From positions 1 to 34,155 of the IMG/VR virus record IMGVR_UViG_3300040801_004389: a stretch of DNA of 34,155 bases; one strand, 5' to 3'. Below the pieces are notes generated by a model. The model saw only the letters and a list, made by a program, of their open reading frames with translations. It ran no database searches and had not been told where the DNA came from. Numbering within the stretch: the first letter of the stretch is position 1; each line of letters starts with the position of its first letter. Below are positions 1 to 6,724 of the stretch, piece by piece. The position numbers and the translations under genes are program-made. The stretch is from a virus.

Positions 1-23
1 GAACCCGCCGTCCCCCGGCGGAT

Positions 24-62
24 TGTGGGAGGAAGGCAATTGCATATCCAATGATAGCAATG
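24..62 (+). repeat. Left phage terminus, putative terminal inverted repeat with transposase site L1
   Basis: Positions 27-60 match the minus strand of 34,048-34,015: GGG.GGAAG..AATTGCA, then CC, ATAG and AAT at identical offsets. Within the outer 18 bases 15 are identical. A 5'-TG occurs at 24-25 and a mirrored TG (plus-strand CA) at 34,051-34,052, the end type expected of Mu-family transposons, but a one-base indel separates it from the repeat on one side, so the exact end is uncertain by a few bases. The ATAG core at 54-57 is taken as the outermost transposase box. Inference from sequence symmetry only; no 5-bp target duplication is seen. Confidence 0.6.
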
Positions 63-119
63 TGGTTTGGCCGGAAAATTATGCAAGCTTTTGTTGTGGC
101 TGGGAATTTTGTTTTTTTG

Positions 120-132
120 GCGTGATAGTAAC
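120..132 (+). promoter_or_regulatory. Putative transposase-binding box L2
   Basis: The 13-mer GCGTGATAGTAAC is preceded by a T-run (112-118), just like the copy at 185-197. It shares the GATAGTAA core with the right-end boxes in opposite orientation. Its spacing from the L1 core (71 bp) and from L3 (65 bp) resembles the loosely spaced L sites of Mu. Role inferred from position and repetition. Confidence 0.45.
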
Positions 133-184
133 GCAATTCTGCAAGGGCCGTGCGGTGGGAATGTAGGAGCGTTTTTTTGCGTTA

Positions 185-197
185 GCGTGATAGTGAC
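185..197 (+). promoter_or_regulatory. Putative transposase-binding box L3
   Basis: GCGTGATAGTGAC differs from the 120-132 copy at one base (12 of 13 identical) and also follows a run of seven Ts (172-178). It lies just left of the terminator at 202. Read as a third left-end transposase site; inferred only. Confidence 0.4.
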
Positions 198-201
198 TTA
201 T

Positions 202-252
202 GGGGCGGCGTTTTCCGTTTAAACGGGTTTAAACGCCGCCCCTTTTTGTTTT
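202..252 (+). terminator. Rightward intrinsic terminator at the phage left end
   Basis: A perfect 12-bp stem (202-213 with 231-242, GGGGCGGCGTTT and its complement) is followed by TTTTTGTTTT. The 17-nt loop itself contains the palindrome CCGTTTAAACGG (215-226). No rightward gene lies upstream within the phage, so it most likely blocks transcription entering from host DNA. It also sits just past the 3' end of the leftward gene ending at 273, but on that strand no T-tract follows the stem. Confidence 0.75.
215..235. repeat. Tandem TTTAAACG palindromes, copy 1
   Basis: CCGTTTAAACGG (215-226) is immediately followed by GTTTAAACG (227-235), a 10-bp period. The same tandem element recurs at 2314-2334 and 18,943-18,969, always at a transcription-unit or gene boundary. 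Each unit is its own reverse complement and carries TAA on both strands. Confidence 0.7.
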
Positions 253-272
253 GTGCCTGTGTGCCTGGTGGT

Positions 273-626
273 CTATTTCCCGGTGATTTCCCATGTCATC
301 TCAAAGGGGTTGTCTTCCCCGTTGCAATCAAAGATTTTGGTTGAAAAATCAACGGTCTGCTCCGGGCCAAAGCTTTCCCGGAAGATGGTGTCCCACAGAA
401 TTTCCCCGCCCCTGCCCTGGGCAAAGATTTTGAAGTAAACGTCCCGGTAGGTGTTGCGGGTTTGGTTGATGATTTGGCCCCGCATGGTGCAATCGCCGCC
501 GGAATTCCGAACGATTTCAAGACGGTTGTACCTGAAATCCCCGTCTATGCGGCCGAAGCGGCGCAGGGCCATGGCCGGGGTGGTCATAATGGCCACGAGC
601 ACCAGCGCGGTTACTATCCTCTTCAT
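273..626 (-). CDS. Secreted FxLYD-like protein, possible lysogenic-conversion gene
   Basis: 117 residues. Residues 1-20 form a signal peptide (basic MKR, hydrophobic core, AMA cleavage site before L21). The mature part looks like a small beta-sandwich of the FxLYD/DUF3426 type: a basal strand, 'GQIINQTRNTYRDV', then alternating strands and a 'FGPEQTVDF' turn. Cys46 and Cys101 could form a disulphide after export. The start is supported by AAAGGAGG five bases upstream of the ATG. It lies 52 bp downstream of the repressor on the same strand, so it is probably transcribed in the lysogen. It has no role in Mu-type lytic growth that I can name. Fold assignment is by eye; export is more certain than the fold. 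Confidence 0.7.
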   Translation of the reverse strand: MKRIVTALVLVAIMTTPAMALRRFGRIDGDFRYNRLEIVRNSGGDCTMRGQIINQTRNTYRDVYFKIFAQGRGGEILWDTIFRESFGPEQTVDFSTKIFDCNGEDNPFEMTWEITGK

Positions 627-678
627 GCAATCCTCCTTTGTCTCTTTGGTTTAAAGCACCGTCAAAACTGAACAAACA

Positions 679-1269
679 CTACGTTCCCCCGGATTGCTTC
701 AATTTCTCCACGGCGTGTTCCGCCTTCTGCCGTTCCCTCCGCAATCTCTCTTCCAACGCTTGGATTCGCTCTTCATGCTGTCGCAAGGCTTCCGTTTGGA
801 CGCCGTTCGCGGTGGCCTGGAGCTGTTCATGTTCGTCCAACAAGCGATCAATGTAGTACAATTCCGAAGATATAGCCATTTTTAACGGCAAGGGACCCGC
901 CTGAATGATTCGGGTCAACACCTCCACCGCCCTTCCCAGTGCCATGGGCCGTTCTGGTCCTCCCTGCCCTTCTGCTCGGTATTCCACAGAGTATGCGCTT
1001 TTAGGGGGCACCTCTTTAACGATGTCGCCTCGCCCCAAAAGCATTTCACCTTCGCCTGATAGCAACCAATCCAAGTTCACGCGGAAAACATCCCGAATTC
1101 GTAACAAATGTTCAGCTTTGGGGAACCGCCCATTCACGTAATTTTGGAAGGTGCTCGGTGGAATCCCCGCTTTTTTAGCGAAAACAGTGTATTTGTTATC
1201 CGCTAATATTTCAACGAGTTCCCCAAGTCTGGAAACAAAATCACCCAAAACCGTTTTTTTTGTTGACAA
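679..1269 (-). CDS. XRE/CI-type lysogeny repressor with C-terminal coiled coil
   Basis: About 196 residues if the TTG at 1269 is used. Residues 17-75 resemble the CI-repressor HTH family: helix-turn-helix around 26-46 ('TVFAKKAGIPPSTFQNYVNG') and the typical 'LDWLLSGEGEM' end. The C-terminus (about 145-196) is a Glu/Arg-rich coiled coil, probably for oligomerisation; no S24 autoprotease is present, so LexA-style self-cleavage is unlikely. The reading frame stays open upstream to 1644, but that part overlaps the divergent HTH gene and is not plausible protein. No ATG or good ribosome site is visible near the HTH, so TTG 1269 or TTG 1251 is a guess. It is divergent from the early genes across paired operators, as expected for the Mu c/ner arrangement. 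Confidence 0.75.
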   Translation of the reverse strand: MSTKKTVLGDFVSRLGELVEILADNKYTVFAKKAGIPPSTFQNYVNGRFPKAEHLLRIRDVFRVNLDWLLSGEGEMLLGRGDIVKEVPPKSAYSVEYRAEGQGGPERPMALGRAVEVLTRIIQAGPLPLKMAISSELYYIDRLLDEHEQLQATANGVQTEALRQHEERIQALEERLRRERQKAEHAVEKLKQSGGT

Positions 1270-1300
1270 TGTACCCAAACCCGTAATAGTTGTACCCAAA
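1263..1300 (+). promoter_or_regulatory. Early promoter with paired operators between repressor and Ner-like gene
   Basis: TTGACA at 1263-1268 is a consensus -35 box, with TAATAG at 1284-1289 or AATAGT at 1285-1290 as -10 (15-16 bp spacing). Two identical 10-mers, TGTACCCAAA, occur at 1270-1279 and 1291-1300, exactly 21 bp apart, so they face the same side of the helix and bracket the -10. They are natural binding sites for the repressor and/or the Ner-like protein. By analogy with Mu the region may also act as the transpositional enhancer; that part is inference. Confidence 0.65.
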
Positions 1301-1323
1301 AACGTAACGAAAGGTTTCTTGTC

Positions 1324-1563
1324 ATGTGCAACGAATACCAGAACCCCCTCAAGAACACAACCCCGCGACGGGTGCGGGGCGGGCTGTTGCTGCATGGTTT
1401 GACCCTCCGGGATTTTGCCGACCGGTTGGGCGTTCCGGCGGTAACGGTTCGGGTGATCCTTCACCGGTATGTCGGGAAGAACGTGGACCCCGCCGGGGAC
1501 GTGGCCCAGCGGGTTTTGGATGAAATGGCGAAGCACGTCAATCATTTTGCAAACGCGGCATGA
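1324..1563 (+). CDS. Ner-like early HTH regulator
   Basis: 79 residues with a helix-turn-helix at about 26-46 ('LTLRDFADRLGVPAVTVRVI'). Size, position as the first rightward gene after the repressor, and a lone HTH fit Ner, which in Mu-type phages shuts down early and repressor transcription. A GAAAGG sequence lies about nine bases before the ATG. Its stop overlaps the beginning of the next gene's leader. Homology to Mu Ner itself is not demonstrable by eye, so the name describes role and context. Confidence 0.65.
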   Translation: MCNEYQNPLKNTTPRRVRGGLLLHGLTLRDFADRLGVPAVTVRVILHRYVGKNVDPAGDVAQRVLDEMAKHVNHFANAA

Positions 1564-1577
1564 AAGGAATGAATTCA

Positions 1578-1922
1578 ATGGATTACAGCAAGGAACGGCG
1601 TCAGTTTCAGCGGGAACGGGCCTACGCTTCCCATGTTCAGACACAGTTCAACGGGTGCGAAGTGGGAACGGTGAACAGCTACGCGACGCCCGCTCAGGAA
1701 TTCGACGCGGCGTCCCGGTCCGAAAGCCGGACGGTTACGGTGCCCATGAAATGCAGTCCTTCCCAGCGGGAGCTTGCCCACCGCATTGCCCGCGAGCAGG
1801 GCGTTACCCCGTCCACCCTGCTTTTGGACGCCCTTGAATTTTACCTCGCGTTCTATCCCCGGAATTATGTGGCGCTGGCCAAGGCCGCGAAAATCAAGGC
1901 CATCTTGGACCTTGTGGACTGA
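1578..1922 (+). CDS. Small early protein, possible ribbon-helix-helix DNA binder
   Basis: 114 residues using ATG 1578, chosen because AAAGGAA (1563-1569) precedes it at good distance; two in-frame ATGs (1560, 1569) lie within or before that ribosome site. The N-terminal half is polar and probably flexible. The C-terminal part (about 55-114) reads as a beta-strand ('SRTVTVPMKCS') followed by two helices ('PSQRELAHRIAREQG', 'TPSTLLLDALEFYLA'), the order seen in ribbon-helix-helix proteins. It lies in the early operon between the Ner-like gene and the transposase. The family call is tentative. Confidence 0.5.
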   Translation: MDYSKERRQFQRERAYASHVQTQFNGCEVGTVNSYATPAQEFDAASRSESRTVTVPMKCSPSQRELAHRIAREQGVTPSTLLLDALEFYLAFYPRNYVALAKAAKIKAILDLVD

Positions 1923-1948
1923 TTTTACAAGGAAACGGAGGTGAACCG

Positions 1949-2320
1949 GTGAACACGTTCGAGCGAAGCGAAATCAGCGAGGTCCACATTTACAACGCGG
2001 TTCACGAGCGAACCGGCCCGGAACGGCCCAAGCGCACCATGGACAATGTTCGGCCCGTGAACGAGCGAAAACCGGACGGAACGCAGACGTTTGGCCCCGC
2101 CGGACTGTGGAAAACACTTTTCAAGGCGTGGAACGACCGTGAGGGATGGTTCAAAACGACAAAGGCAATGGAACTGCCGGGTTACGGGGTTTTGATCCAG
2201 ACGACGAACAATGAAAACGGCCAAATCTGCGACGATTCCGAGAAGGTCCCGGGCCTGAAACTGGAACCCAACGGCGACGGCTCTTACCGGCTGGTTCCCG
2301 GAATCCCCGATGCCGTTTAA
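1949..2320 (+). CDS. Hypothetical early protein
   Basis: 123 residues starting at GTG 1949, preceded by GGAGGTG. Charged and soluble with no signal peptide or membrane segment; aromatic residues cluster at 'LWKTLFKAWNDREGWF' in the middle. No family recognised. It lies in the early operon just before the transposase. Its TAA stop (2318-2320) is formed by the first copy of the CGTTTAAACG palindrome, so the repeat and the gene end are the same bases. Confidence 0.55.
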   Translation: MNTFERSEISEVHIYNAVHERTGPERPKRTMDNVRPVNERKPDGTQTFGPAGLWKTLFKAWNDREGWFKTTKAMELPGYGVLIQTTNNENGQICDDSEKVPGLKLEPNGDGSYRLVPGIPDAV

Positions 2321-2334
2321 ACGCCGTTTAAACG
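2314..2334. repeat. Tandem TTTAAACG palindromes, copy 2
   Basis: CGTTTAAACG occurs twice, at 2314-2323 and 2325-2334, an 11-bp period. The first provides the stop codon of the preceding gene. The second is followed by a GC-rich stretch but no T-tract, so this copy is not an intrinsic terminator. See the copies at 215-235 and 18,943-18,969. Confidence 0.7.
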
Positions 2335-2381
2335 CCCGCCCCTCCGGAGCGGGAAAACCGGGGTGTACCTCGGTGATTTTG

Positions 2382-2514
2382 GTTCCGCACCCCCCCGGTA
2401 GGTGCGGAACTTTGGAGCGACGAAAAAACAGGGTGCGGAACTTGGCATTTTACACAGTGGAAACGGCGGGTTGGCTCCATGAGCGTTTGGTTGAGCGTTG
2501 AAGAGGTGCGGAAC
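2382..2514. repeat. GGTGCGGAAC repeat cluster in the transposase leader
   Basis: GGTGCGGAAC occurs in direct orientation at 2401-2410, 2432-2441 and 2505-2514 (the last inside the transposase gene) and inverted at 2382-2391. The inverted copy and the first direct copy form a perfect 10-bp stem with a nine-base loop. The first two direct copies are 31 bp apart. The cluster fills the 158-bp gap before the transposase; it could be an operator, an attenuator hairpin, or an internal transposase or enhancer site. Confidence 0.6.
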
Positions 2515-4413
2515 CTGGAAAACCTCGGTGAACGTGCCGTTCGGAAGCGCATTTCGGAAGGCAAGTACACCTCGGTTCGCCAAGTGGAAAGCGAACGCGG
2601 CGGGGGAAAACAGGGGAAGGTTTGGCAGGTTCACATAAGCTGTCTGACCCCCGAAGCCCAAACGGCCTACTGGCGGGAAATGTCGGGCGGGGACCGGGAT
2701 CCGGTTCGGACGCTGGAAGAGTGGGTGAAGAAAAATCGCCTTCGGCTGACGCCCAAGGAATTGGCCGATCCGGGGGTTCAGGCCCGGCTTTCCGTTTACA
2801 AGGCGCTTCACGCCATCCCCAAATATAAAGGACGGTCCAAGGTGGCCCAGGAACTTGCGGCGCAACACAACGTATCCGTCCCGACGATTTGGCGATGGTT
2901 GCGGGACGCCCGGAAATGGCGGGTGGAACACAGGACGCCCACGGTGGAAGTGTGCGGGACGCCCGTCAACCTTCCCCGCCTGAACAAGTTCGACGAACCG
3001 GCCGTTCGGTACGGACTTTCCGTCTACTTTTCCAACCGCCATGCCGGGATTAAGGCCGCATACAAGGCGTTGGAGCGGGAGGCGCGGGAAAAGGGCTGGA
3101 AAATCGGCCACTACTCCAACTTTACCCGGCTGATCAAACGAATCCCGGAACAAATCGAATGTTTGGCCACGAAAGGTGACGTGGGCTTTGAACTGGAATA
3201 CGGCCCCAAAATCCGCCGGGACTGGCTGTCCATCCCCCCGTTCTCCGTACTCTGCGGGGACCAAAAGGTTTGCGATTACATCGTTTTCGACGAAGCGACC
3301 GGGGAAACCTACGCCATGAACTACTACCTGTGGATGGACTGTTCAACCCGGTATTGGGCGGGGCTTTGGCCCAGCTTCGGCCCCTACAACAAGTACACGG
3401 TGAACATGGCCCTTCGGGAAGCCTGCCGGGTGGCCATGCCGGAAGAGATTTACACCGACTGGGGCAAGCCGGAACTCTCCAAGTATTCCCGCGAACTGGA
3501 AAAGAAGTTGGGCGGCTGTTCCGTGCGCCTGGGGGACTGGGGGCAATTTCGGAATCATTACGAATCCCTTACCCGCCATCAAGCCCAGGCAGGAAAGCCC
3601 TGGCACAAGCCCATCGAAAACCACATGAACATGTTCGAGCGATACCTGAAAGACATGTTTTTGGAGGGCTATCGCCACCGGGACGGGGACGCCTGGGTCA
3701 ATAAACAGCGGAACATGGATTTGAAGCGGGCGCGGGAGGCGGGGACGCTTCTATCCGTTCAGGAATTCATGGAAATTTGCTTGGCCATCCTGCGGGAACA
3801 CAACGGCAACCGGATGAACGTGCAGGAGCGGGAAGGCGGGATCATTCCGGCGGAAGCGCTACGGCTGGGGCTGGAGGACGCGGGCCGGGTGCCCTACCAC
3901 GAAGACACGTTGGATTTCCTGTTTCTCCCGTCGTTCCAACGGAAAATCCGGCAAAGCTCCGTTGCGGTGAAGATGGGCGCCAACGACAAGCGCCATTTCT
4001 ACATCCCGCCCCAGGAATCCGCCAACCTCGGCGGCGATCCCGTCCAGGTGCTGGTGGACCCGTTCGACCCGGACCGGGAAGCCATCATCCTGACCGTTTC
4101 CGGCGAATTCGTCTGTCATGCCGAGCGGGATCAAATGGTTACGCCCGGCGACATGACCGCAGTTCAGGAGCGGCTGAAACGGCAACGGGAGTACATGAAG
4201 TTCTGGAAGGACGCTTTCCGGGACTTGGTGGATACCCAGGTGGGACGAAGCGCCCGGAAAGTATCCGCCATCGGACCGGCGTCCCGGGCGGCGCGGACGG
4301 CCCAGGCCCAAGAGCAACAGCGGAAAGCGGAGGTGGTTCCGTTGCGCGGAAGCAAGAGTAAAGCGGACGATTTTTTGGACAGGTATTACGAACAAAACCT
4401 TGTGAACGAATGA
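2479..4413 (+). CDS. A: MuA-type DDE transposase
   Basis: 644 residues, close to MuA (663). It cuts phage ends and joins them to target DNA, for integration and replication by transposition. The N-terminus (1-55) is a Mu-type winged helix for site-specific DNA binding ('VRKRISEGKYTSVRQVE'); a second HTH lies at about 118-145 ('VAQELAAQHNVSVPTIWRWL'). The catalytic triad is D261 ('CGDQKVCDY'), D327 ('IYTDWGKPE') and E380 ('KPIENHMNMFERYLK'); spacings of 66 and 53 residues are close to MuA's. A beta-barrel-like region and a basic C-terminal tail, where MuA contacts MuB, follow. The ATPase gene comes next. It is intact with no missing catalytic residue. Confidence 0.95.
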   Translation: MSVWLSVEEVRNLENLGERAVRKRISEGKYTSVRQVESERGGGKQGKVWQVHISCLTPEAQTAYWREMSGGDRDPVRTLEEWVKKNRLRLTPKELADPGVQARLSVYKALHAIPKYKGRSKVAQELAAQHNVSVPTIWRWLRDARKWRVEHRTPTVEVCGTPVNLPRLNKFDEPAVRYGLSVYFSNRHAGIKAAYKALEREAREKGWKIGHYSNFTRLIKRIPEQIECLATKGDVGFELEYGPKIRRDWLSIPPFSVLCGDQKVCDYIVFDEATGETYAMNYYLWMDCSTRYWAGLWPSFGPYNKYTVNMALREACRVAMPEEIYTDWGKPELSKYSRELEKKLGGCSVRLGDWGQFRNHYESLTRHQAQAGKPWHKPIENHMNMFERYLKDMFLEGYRHRDGDAWVNKQRNMDLKRAREAGTLLSVQEFMEICLAILREHNGNRMNVQEREGGIIPAEALRLGLEDAGRVPYHEDTLDFLFLPSFQRKIRQSSVAVKMGANDKRHFYIPPQESANLGGDPVQVLVDPFDPDREAIILTVSGEFVCHAERDQMVTPGDMTAVQERLKRQREYMKFWKDAFRDLVDTQVGRSARKVSAIGPASRAARTAQAQEQQRKAEVVPLRGSKSKADDFLDRYYEQNLVNE

Positions 4414-4417
4414 AAAA

Positions 4418-4450
4418 CGCCCCTCCGGCCGTGCAGGGCCGAACGGGGCG
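4418..4450 (+). promoter_or_regulatory. GC-rich hairpin between transposase and ATPase genes
   Basis: CGCCCC (4418-4423) pairs with GGGGCG (4445-4450), and CGGCC (4426-4430) with GGCCG (4437-4441), around a six-base loop. No T-tract follows, so it is not a standard terminator; it may damp transcription or stabilise mRNA ends between A and B. Confidence 0.45.
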
Positions 4451-4484
4451 CGTTTCCAAAACAAGCTGAAAGGAGCGTAGCAAA

Positions 4485-5354
4485 ATGACCCAGAACATTC
4501 AAGCGGATTTCAAGCGGAGCGGGCTGTCATTGGCGGAAGTCGTGGACCACTGCGCGGTTTCCAAGTCTACCGCGTCTCAAGTGATTTCCGGGAAATACGG
4601 CGGGAGCGCGGAAACGGTGGAACGGGTGCATGACTTTATCCGGGCGAACCTGCCGGCGGCACCGGCCCCGGATTCCTTCCAGCCGACACCGGGACAGCGG
4701 CGGGCAATGTCGCTGCTGGATTTGCTTCGGAAAAAACGGAAGTTCGGCCTGGTGGTGGGCGCTTCGGGGATCGGGAAAACCCGGATGCTTTCCGAGTATC
4801 GGCGGAAATGGCCGGAAGTGGAGGTCTACCGGGTGCGGCAGGGGCAATCCATGGGCGGTTTGCTGTCCGGACTGTGCCGGTTGTGGGGCCTTCCCCATAC
4901 CGGTTCGAACGACACGAAGCTGGACCGGCTGATCGAGGCCGCCCCGGGCCGGTTCCTGGCCGTGGACGAAGCGGACAACATTTCCCGCGCCCGCCATGGC
5001 CACCAAGTTCTCCGGATGATCGAGGTTTTCCGGTATTTGTATGACGCGGGGGCCGGGGTGGTGCTGGTGGGGTTGCCGTCCATCTATACGGACATTTGCC
5101 AAGCGGGAGAAACCTATGTGTTTTCCCGGATTCGGTACTTGAACACGCTAACCCCGCCGGATCGGGCGCTGTTGACGGCGTACTGGGAATCCCTTTTCGG
5201 CAACGCCAACGGGGCCACAGAGGGAATCATCGGGAACGCGGTTCGGGCCGGGTATTTCCGATACCTGAACGAGTTGGCGGACGCGGCCCGGGAATTTGGC
5301 GACCTGGAAGCGGCGCAGGCGATGGCGTTTAACCCTAATTTGAAGGTGGCGTAG
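4485..5354 (+). CDS. B: MuB-type transposition target-capture ATPase
   Basis: 289 residues (MuB is 312). MuB-type proteins coat target DNA as ATP-bound filaments, recruit the transposome and provide target immunity. An N-terminal XRE-like HTH spans about 10-40 ('LAEVVDHCAVSKSTASQVI'), as in MuB. The AAA core has Walker A at 92-99 (GASGIGKT) and Walker B at 157-162 (FLAVDE). A helical C-terminal part follows. GAAAGGAG precedes the ATG. Directly downstream of the transposase, as in other transposable phages. Confidence 0.92.
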   Translation: MTQNIQADFKRSGLSLAEVVDHCAVSKSTASQVISGKYGGSAETVERVHDFIRANLPAAPAPDSFQPTPGQRRAMSLLDLLRKKRKFGLVVGASGIGKTRMLSEYRRKWPEVEVYRVRQGQSMGGLLSGLCRLWGLPHTGSNDTKLDRLIEAAPGRFLAVDEADNISRARHGHQVLRMIEVFRYLYDAGAGVVLVGLPSIYTDICQAGETYVFSRIRYLNTLTPPDRALLTAYWESLFGNANGATEGIIGNAVRAGYFRYLNELADAAREFGDLEAAQAMAFNPNLKVA

Positions 5355-5356
5355 CC

Positions 5357-5572
5357 ATGAGAATAAAAGAAATCACCAGTCAACATCGGCGGGATTTTTG
5401 GGCGATTTTTGAGTGCGAGCATTGTGCACATGAAGAAAAGAAGAGCGGTTATGACGACCGCTACTTTCACGAAAAAGTTGTCCCAAGGATCAAATGCCCG
5501 AAATGCGGGAAAACCGCTGGGGAATCATTCCGACCGATGGCCACCAAGTATCCGGAAGGCTTTCAGGTTTAG
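5357..5572 (+). CDS. Small zinc-ribbon protein
   Basis: 71 residues starting two bases after the ATPase stop, so probably translationally coupled. Two pairs of cysteines, 'CEHC' and 'CPKC', about 28 residues apart make a four-Cys zinc ribbon; the region between is rich in Lys, Tyr and Asp. No catalytic signature. The function is unknown; such ribbons usually bind nucleic acid or protein partners. Confidence 0.6.
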   Translation: MRIKEITSQHRRDFWAIFECEHCAHEEKKSGYDDRYFHEKVVPRIKCPKCGKTAGESFRPMATKYPEGFQV

Positions 5573-5576
5573 TCGC

Positions 5577-5756
5577 ATGAAAAACGGTCTGAAATGGACG
5601 GACGCCGACTGGGAAGAATGGCGGGAGCGGGCGGCGATTATGGAGATGGAGGCGGGGGTGCCTCGCTTCCTGGCGGAAAAATTGGCCCGGGTGGACGTGA
5701 ACCGACGGAAGGCGGAACGGGCGGAGAAACAGCGCAAACTATTTATGGGAGAATGA
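5577..5756 (+). CDS. Small charged early protein
   Basis: 59 residues from ATG 5577, four bases after the previous stop. Almost entirely Glu/Arg/Lys-rich helix, including 'MEAGVPRFLAEKLARVDVNRR' minus ends that resemble short helical adaptor segments. The ribosome site is weak; translation is probably coupled to the upstream gene. An upstream in-frame extension to 5409 overlaps the zinc-ribbon gene and is rejected. No family recognised. Confidence 0.5.
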   Translation: MKNGLKWTDADWEEWRERAAIMEMEAGVPRFLAEKLARVDVNRRKAERAEKQRKLFMGE

Positions 5757-5767
5757 AAGGAGAAAAC

Positions 5768-6166
5768 ATGGAAACGACGGCGACGGAAACTAAGGGCAAA
5801 GTCTGCATGGGATGCGGCGAAAACTACCGGGACGTTCACGGCCACTTTGAGCGGGACGGCCGGACGGCGGACGGCTACAAGGTCCGGTGTAAAACGTGCG
5901 ATGCCATCGCCCGGCGGGACACGGCGAACCGGCGGCGCGGACCGGCGGCGCTTCGGGAGGCGCAAACGCGGGACGGCGTTCATTCGGCGCTGATTCCGGA
6001 TGAAATGGACGGCGGAATGGTTCTCACGCTCGACTTGACGGACTATCCCCACATTTCCCAGGCCATCCAGGACGAAGCCGAGGCCGAATTCCGGACCCCG
6101 GAAATGCAGATTCTTTATTGGCTTGTGAAGAACGTTCGGGCCGCAAACGTGGAAAAGGGGGCGTGA
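5768..6166 (+). CDS. Zinc-finger early protein
   Basis: 132 residues from ATG 5768, with GAAAGGAG just upstream; longer in-frame starts overlap the preceding gene. The N-terminal part holds 'CMGCG' and 'CKTC' separated by about 24 residues with an intervening 'HGHFERDG', a treble-clef/HNH-like zinc cradle seen in many phage proteins ('DGYKVRCKTC'). The C-terminal half is acidic ('IQDEAEAEF') and ends in a hydrophobic helix ('MQILYWLVKNVRAANV'). No nuclease active site is visible. Its stop overlaps the next start. Confidence 0.6.
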   Translation: METTATETKGKVCMGCGENYRDVHGHFERDGRTADGYKVRCKTCDAIARRDTANRRRGPAALREAQTRDGVHSALIPDEMDGGMVLTLDLTDYPHISQAIQDEAEAEFRTPEMQILYWLVKNVRAANVEKGA

Positions 6167-6654
6167 TGGCCAGCAAGCGCCAATTGCGGAAAAAGGCGTG
6201 TACCCGAAAACGCTATCACGCCACGAGAGAATCCGCCGAACGCTCCGCCCGCCGGACGAACAACCGGGACGGCCGTTTGGTCGCGTACAAATGCAATTTT
6301 TGCGACGGCTGGCACGTTGGGCACAGCCGGGCGCACAAGGCCCCGCAACGGCGGAAAGGCTGGTACCTTGCGGCGGTTCACGGGCTGGCGGCCCTGGCCA
6401 TCCTGGCGGGAACGTTTGCCGGATCGGCCGGCGCGTCCGGAACGGCCTCGGTTTGGCTTCCTTCCATTCCCGGCGTTGCGCTCTGGTACACGGTGGACGG
6501 CGGGCGGCCGGTGAACGTTTCCCAGGGCGGCCCGGTCTACCTTTATGAGGGGGAAGCCTTGGTGTTGCATGGCGTGGTGGACGTGGACGGCGACCGGCGG
6601 ACCGGTCTTCCCGAAGCGGCGTGGGCGTTGCAAGTCGTGACGGGCAATCGATAA
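6166..6654 (+). CDS. Zinc-binding domain fused to a membrane segment and extracytoplasmic domain
   Basis: 162 residues from ATG 6166, overlapping the preceding stop by one base, with AAAAGGGGG upstream. Residues 10-55 form the small phage Cys/His domain seen elsewhere as a free protein ('CTRKRYHATRESAER', then 'YKCNFCDGWHVGHS'). A hydrophobic segment at about 66-88 ('LAAVHGLAALAILAGTFAGS') follows, then an approximately 70-residue beta-rich domain ('VALWYTVDGGRPVNVS', 'GPVYLYEGEALVLHGV'). The expected topology is cytoplasmic zinc domain, one membrane helix, periplasmic C-terminus. This domain combination is unfamiliar to me. It may act at the membrane, for example in superinfection control, but nothing in the sequence proves that. 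Confidence 0.6.
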   Translation: MASKRQLRKKACTRKRYHATRESAERSARRTNNRDGRLVAYKCNFCDGWHVGHSRAHKAPQRRKGWYLAAVHGLAALAILAGTFAGSAGASGTASVWLPSIPGVALWYTVDGGRPVNVSQGGPVYLYEGEALVLHGVVDVDGDRRTGLPEAAWALQVVTGNR

Positions 6655-6724
6655 GCGGCCGTTTTTTTTGGCCGATAGGTACACCAACGGGAACCTGTGT
6701 TCCCACCAAGAGAAAGGGCGAATC

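Noticed and set aside
1-23. The hairpin CCGCCG/CGGCGG at 6-22 as a phage feature
   Set aside because: It lies outside the proposed left end and has no T-tract; probably host DNA, too short to interpret.
604-622. A further GATAGTAACC box on the minus strand near 611, and another at 9307-9316
   Set aside because: Both lie inside coding sequence (codons for R-I-V-T in the secreted protein and for D-D-S-N in gemA) and away from the ends, so they are taken as chance matches to the transposase box.
1270-1644. N-terminal extension of the repressor frame to 1644
   Set aside because: It runs through the operator region and antisense to the Ner-like gene; the HTH starts only after about position 1220.
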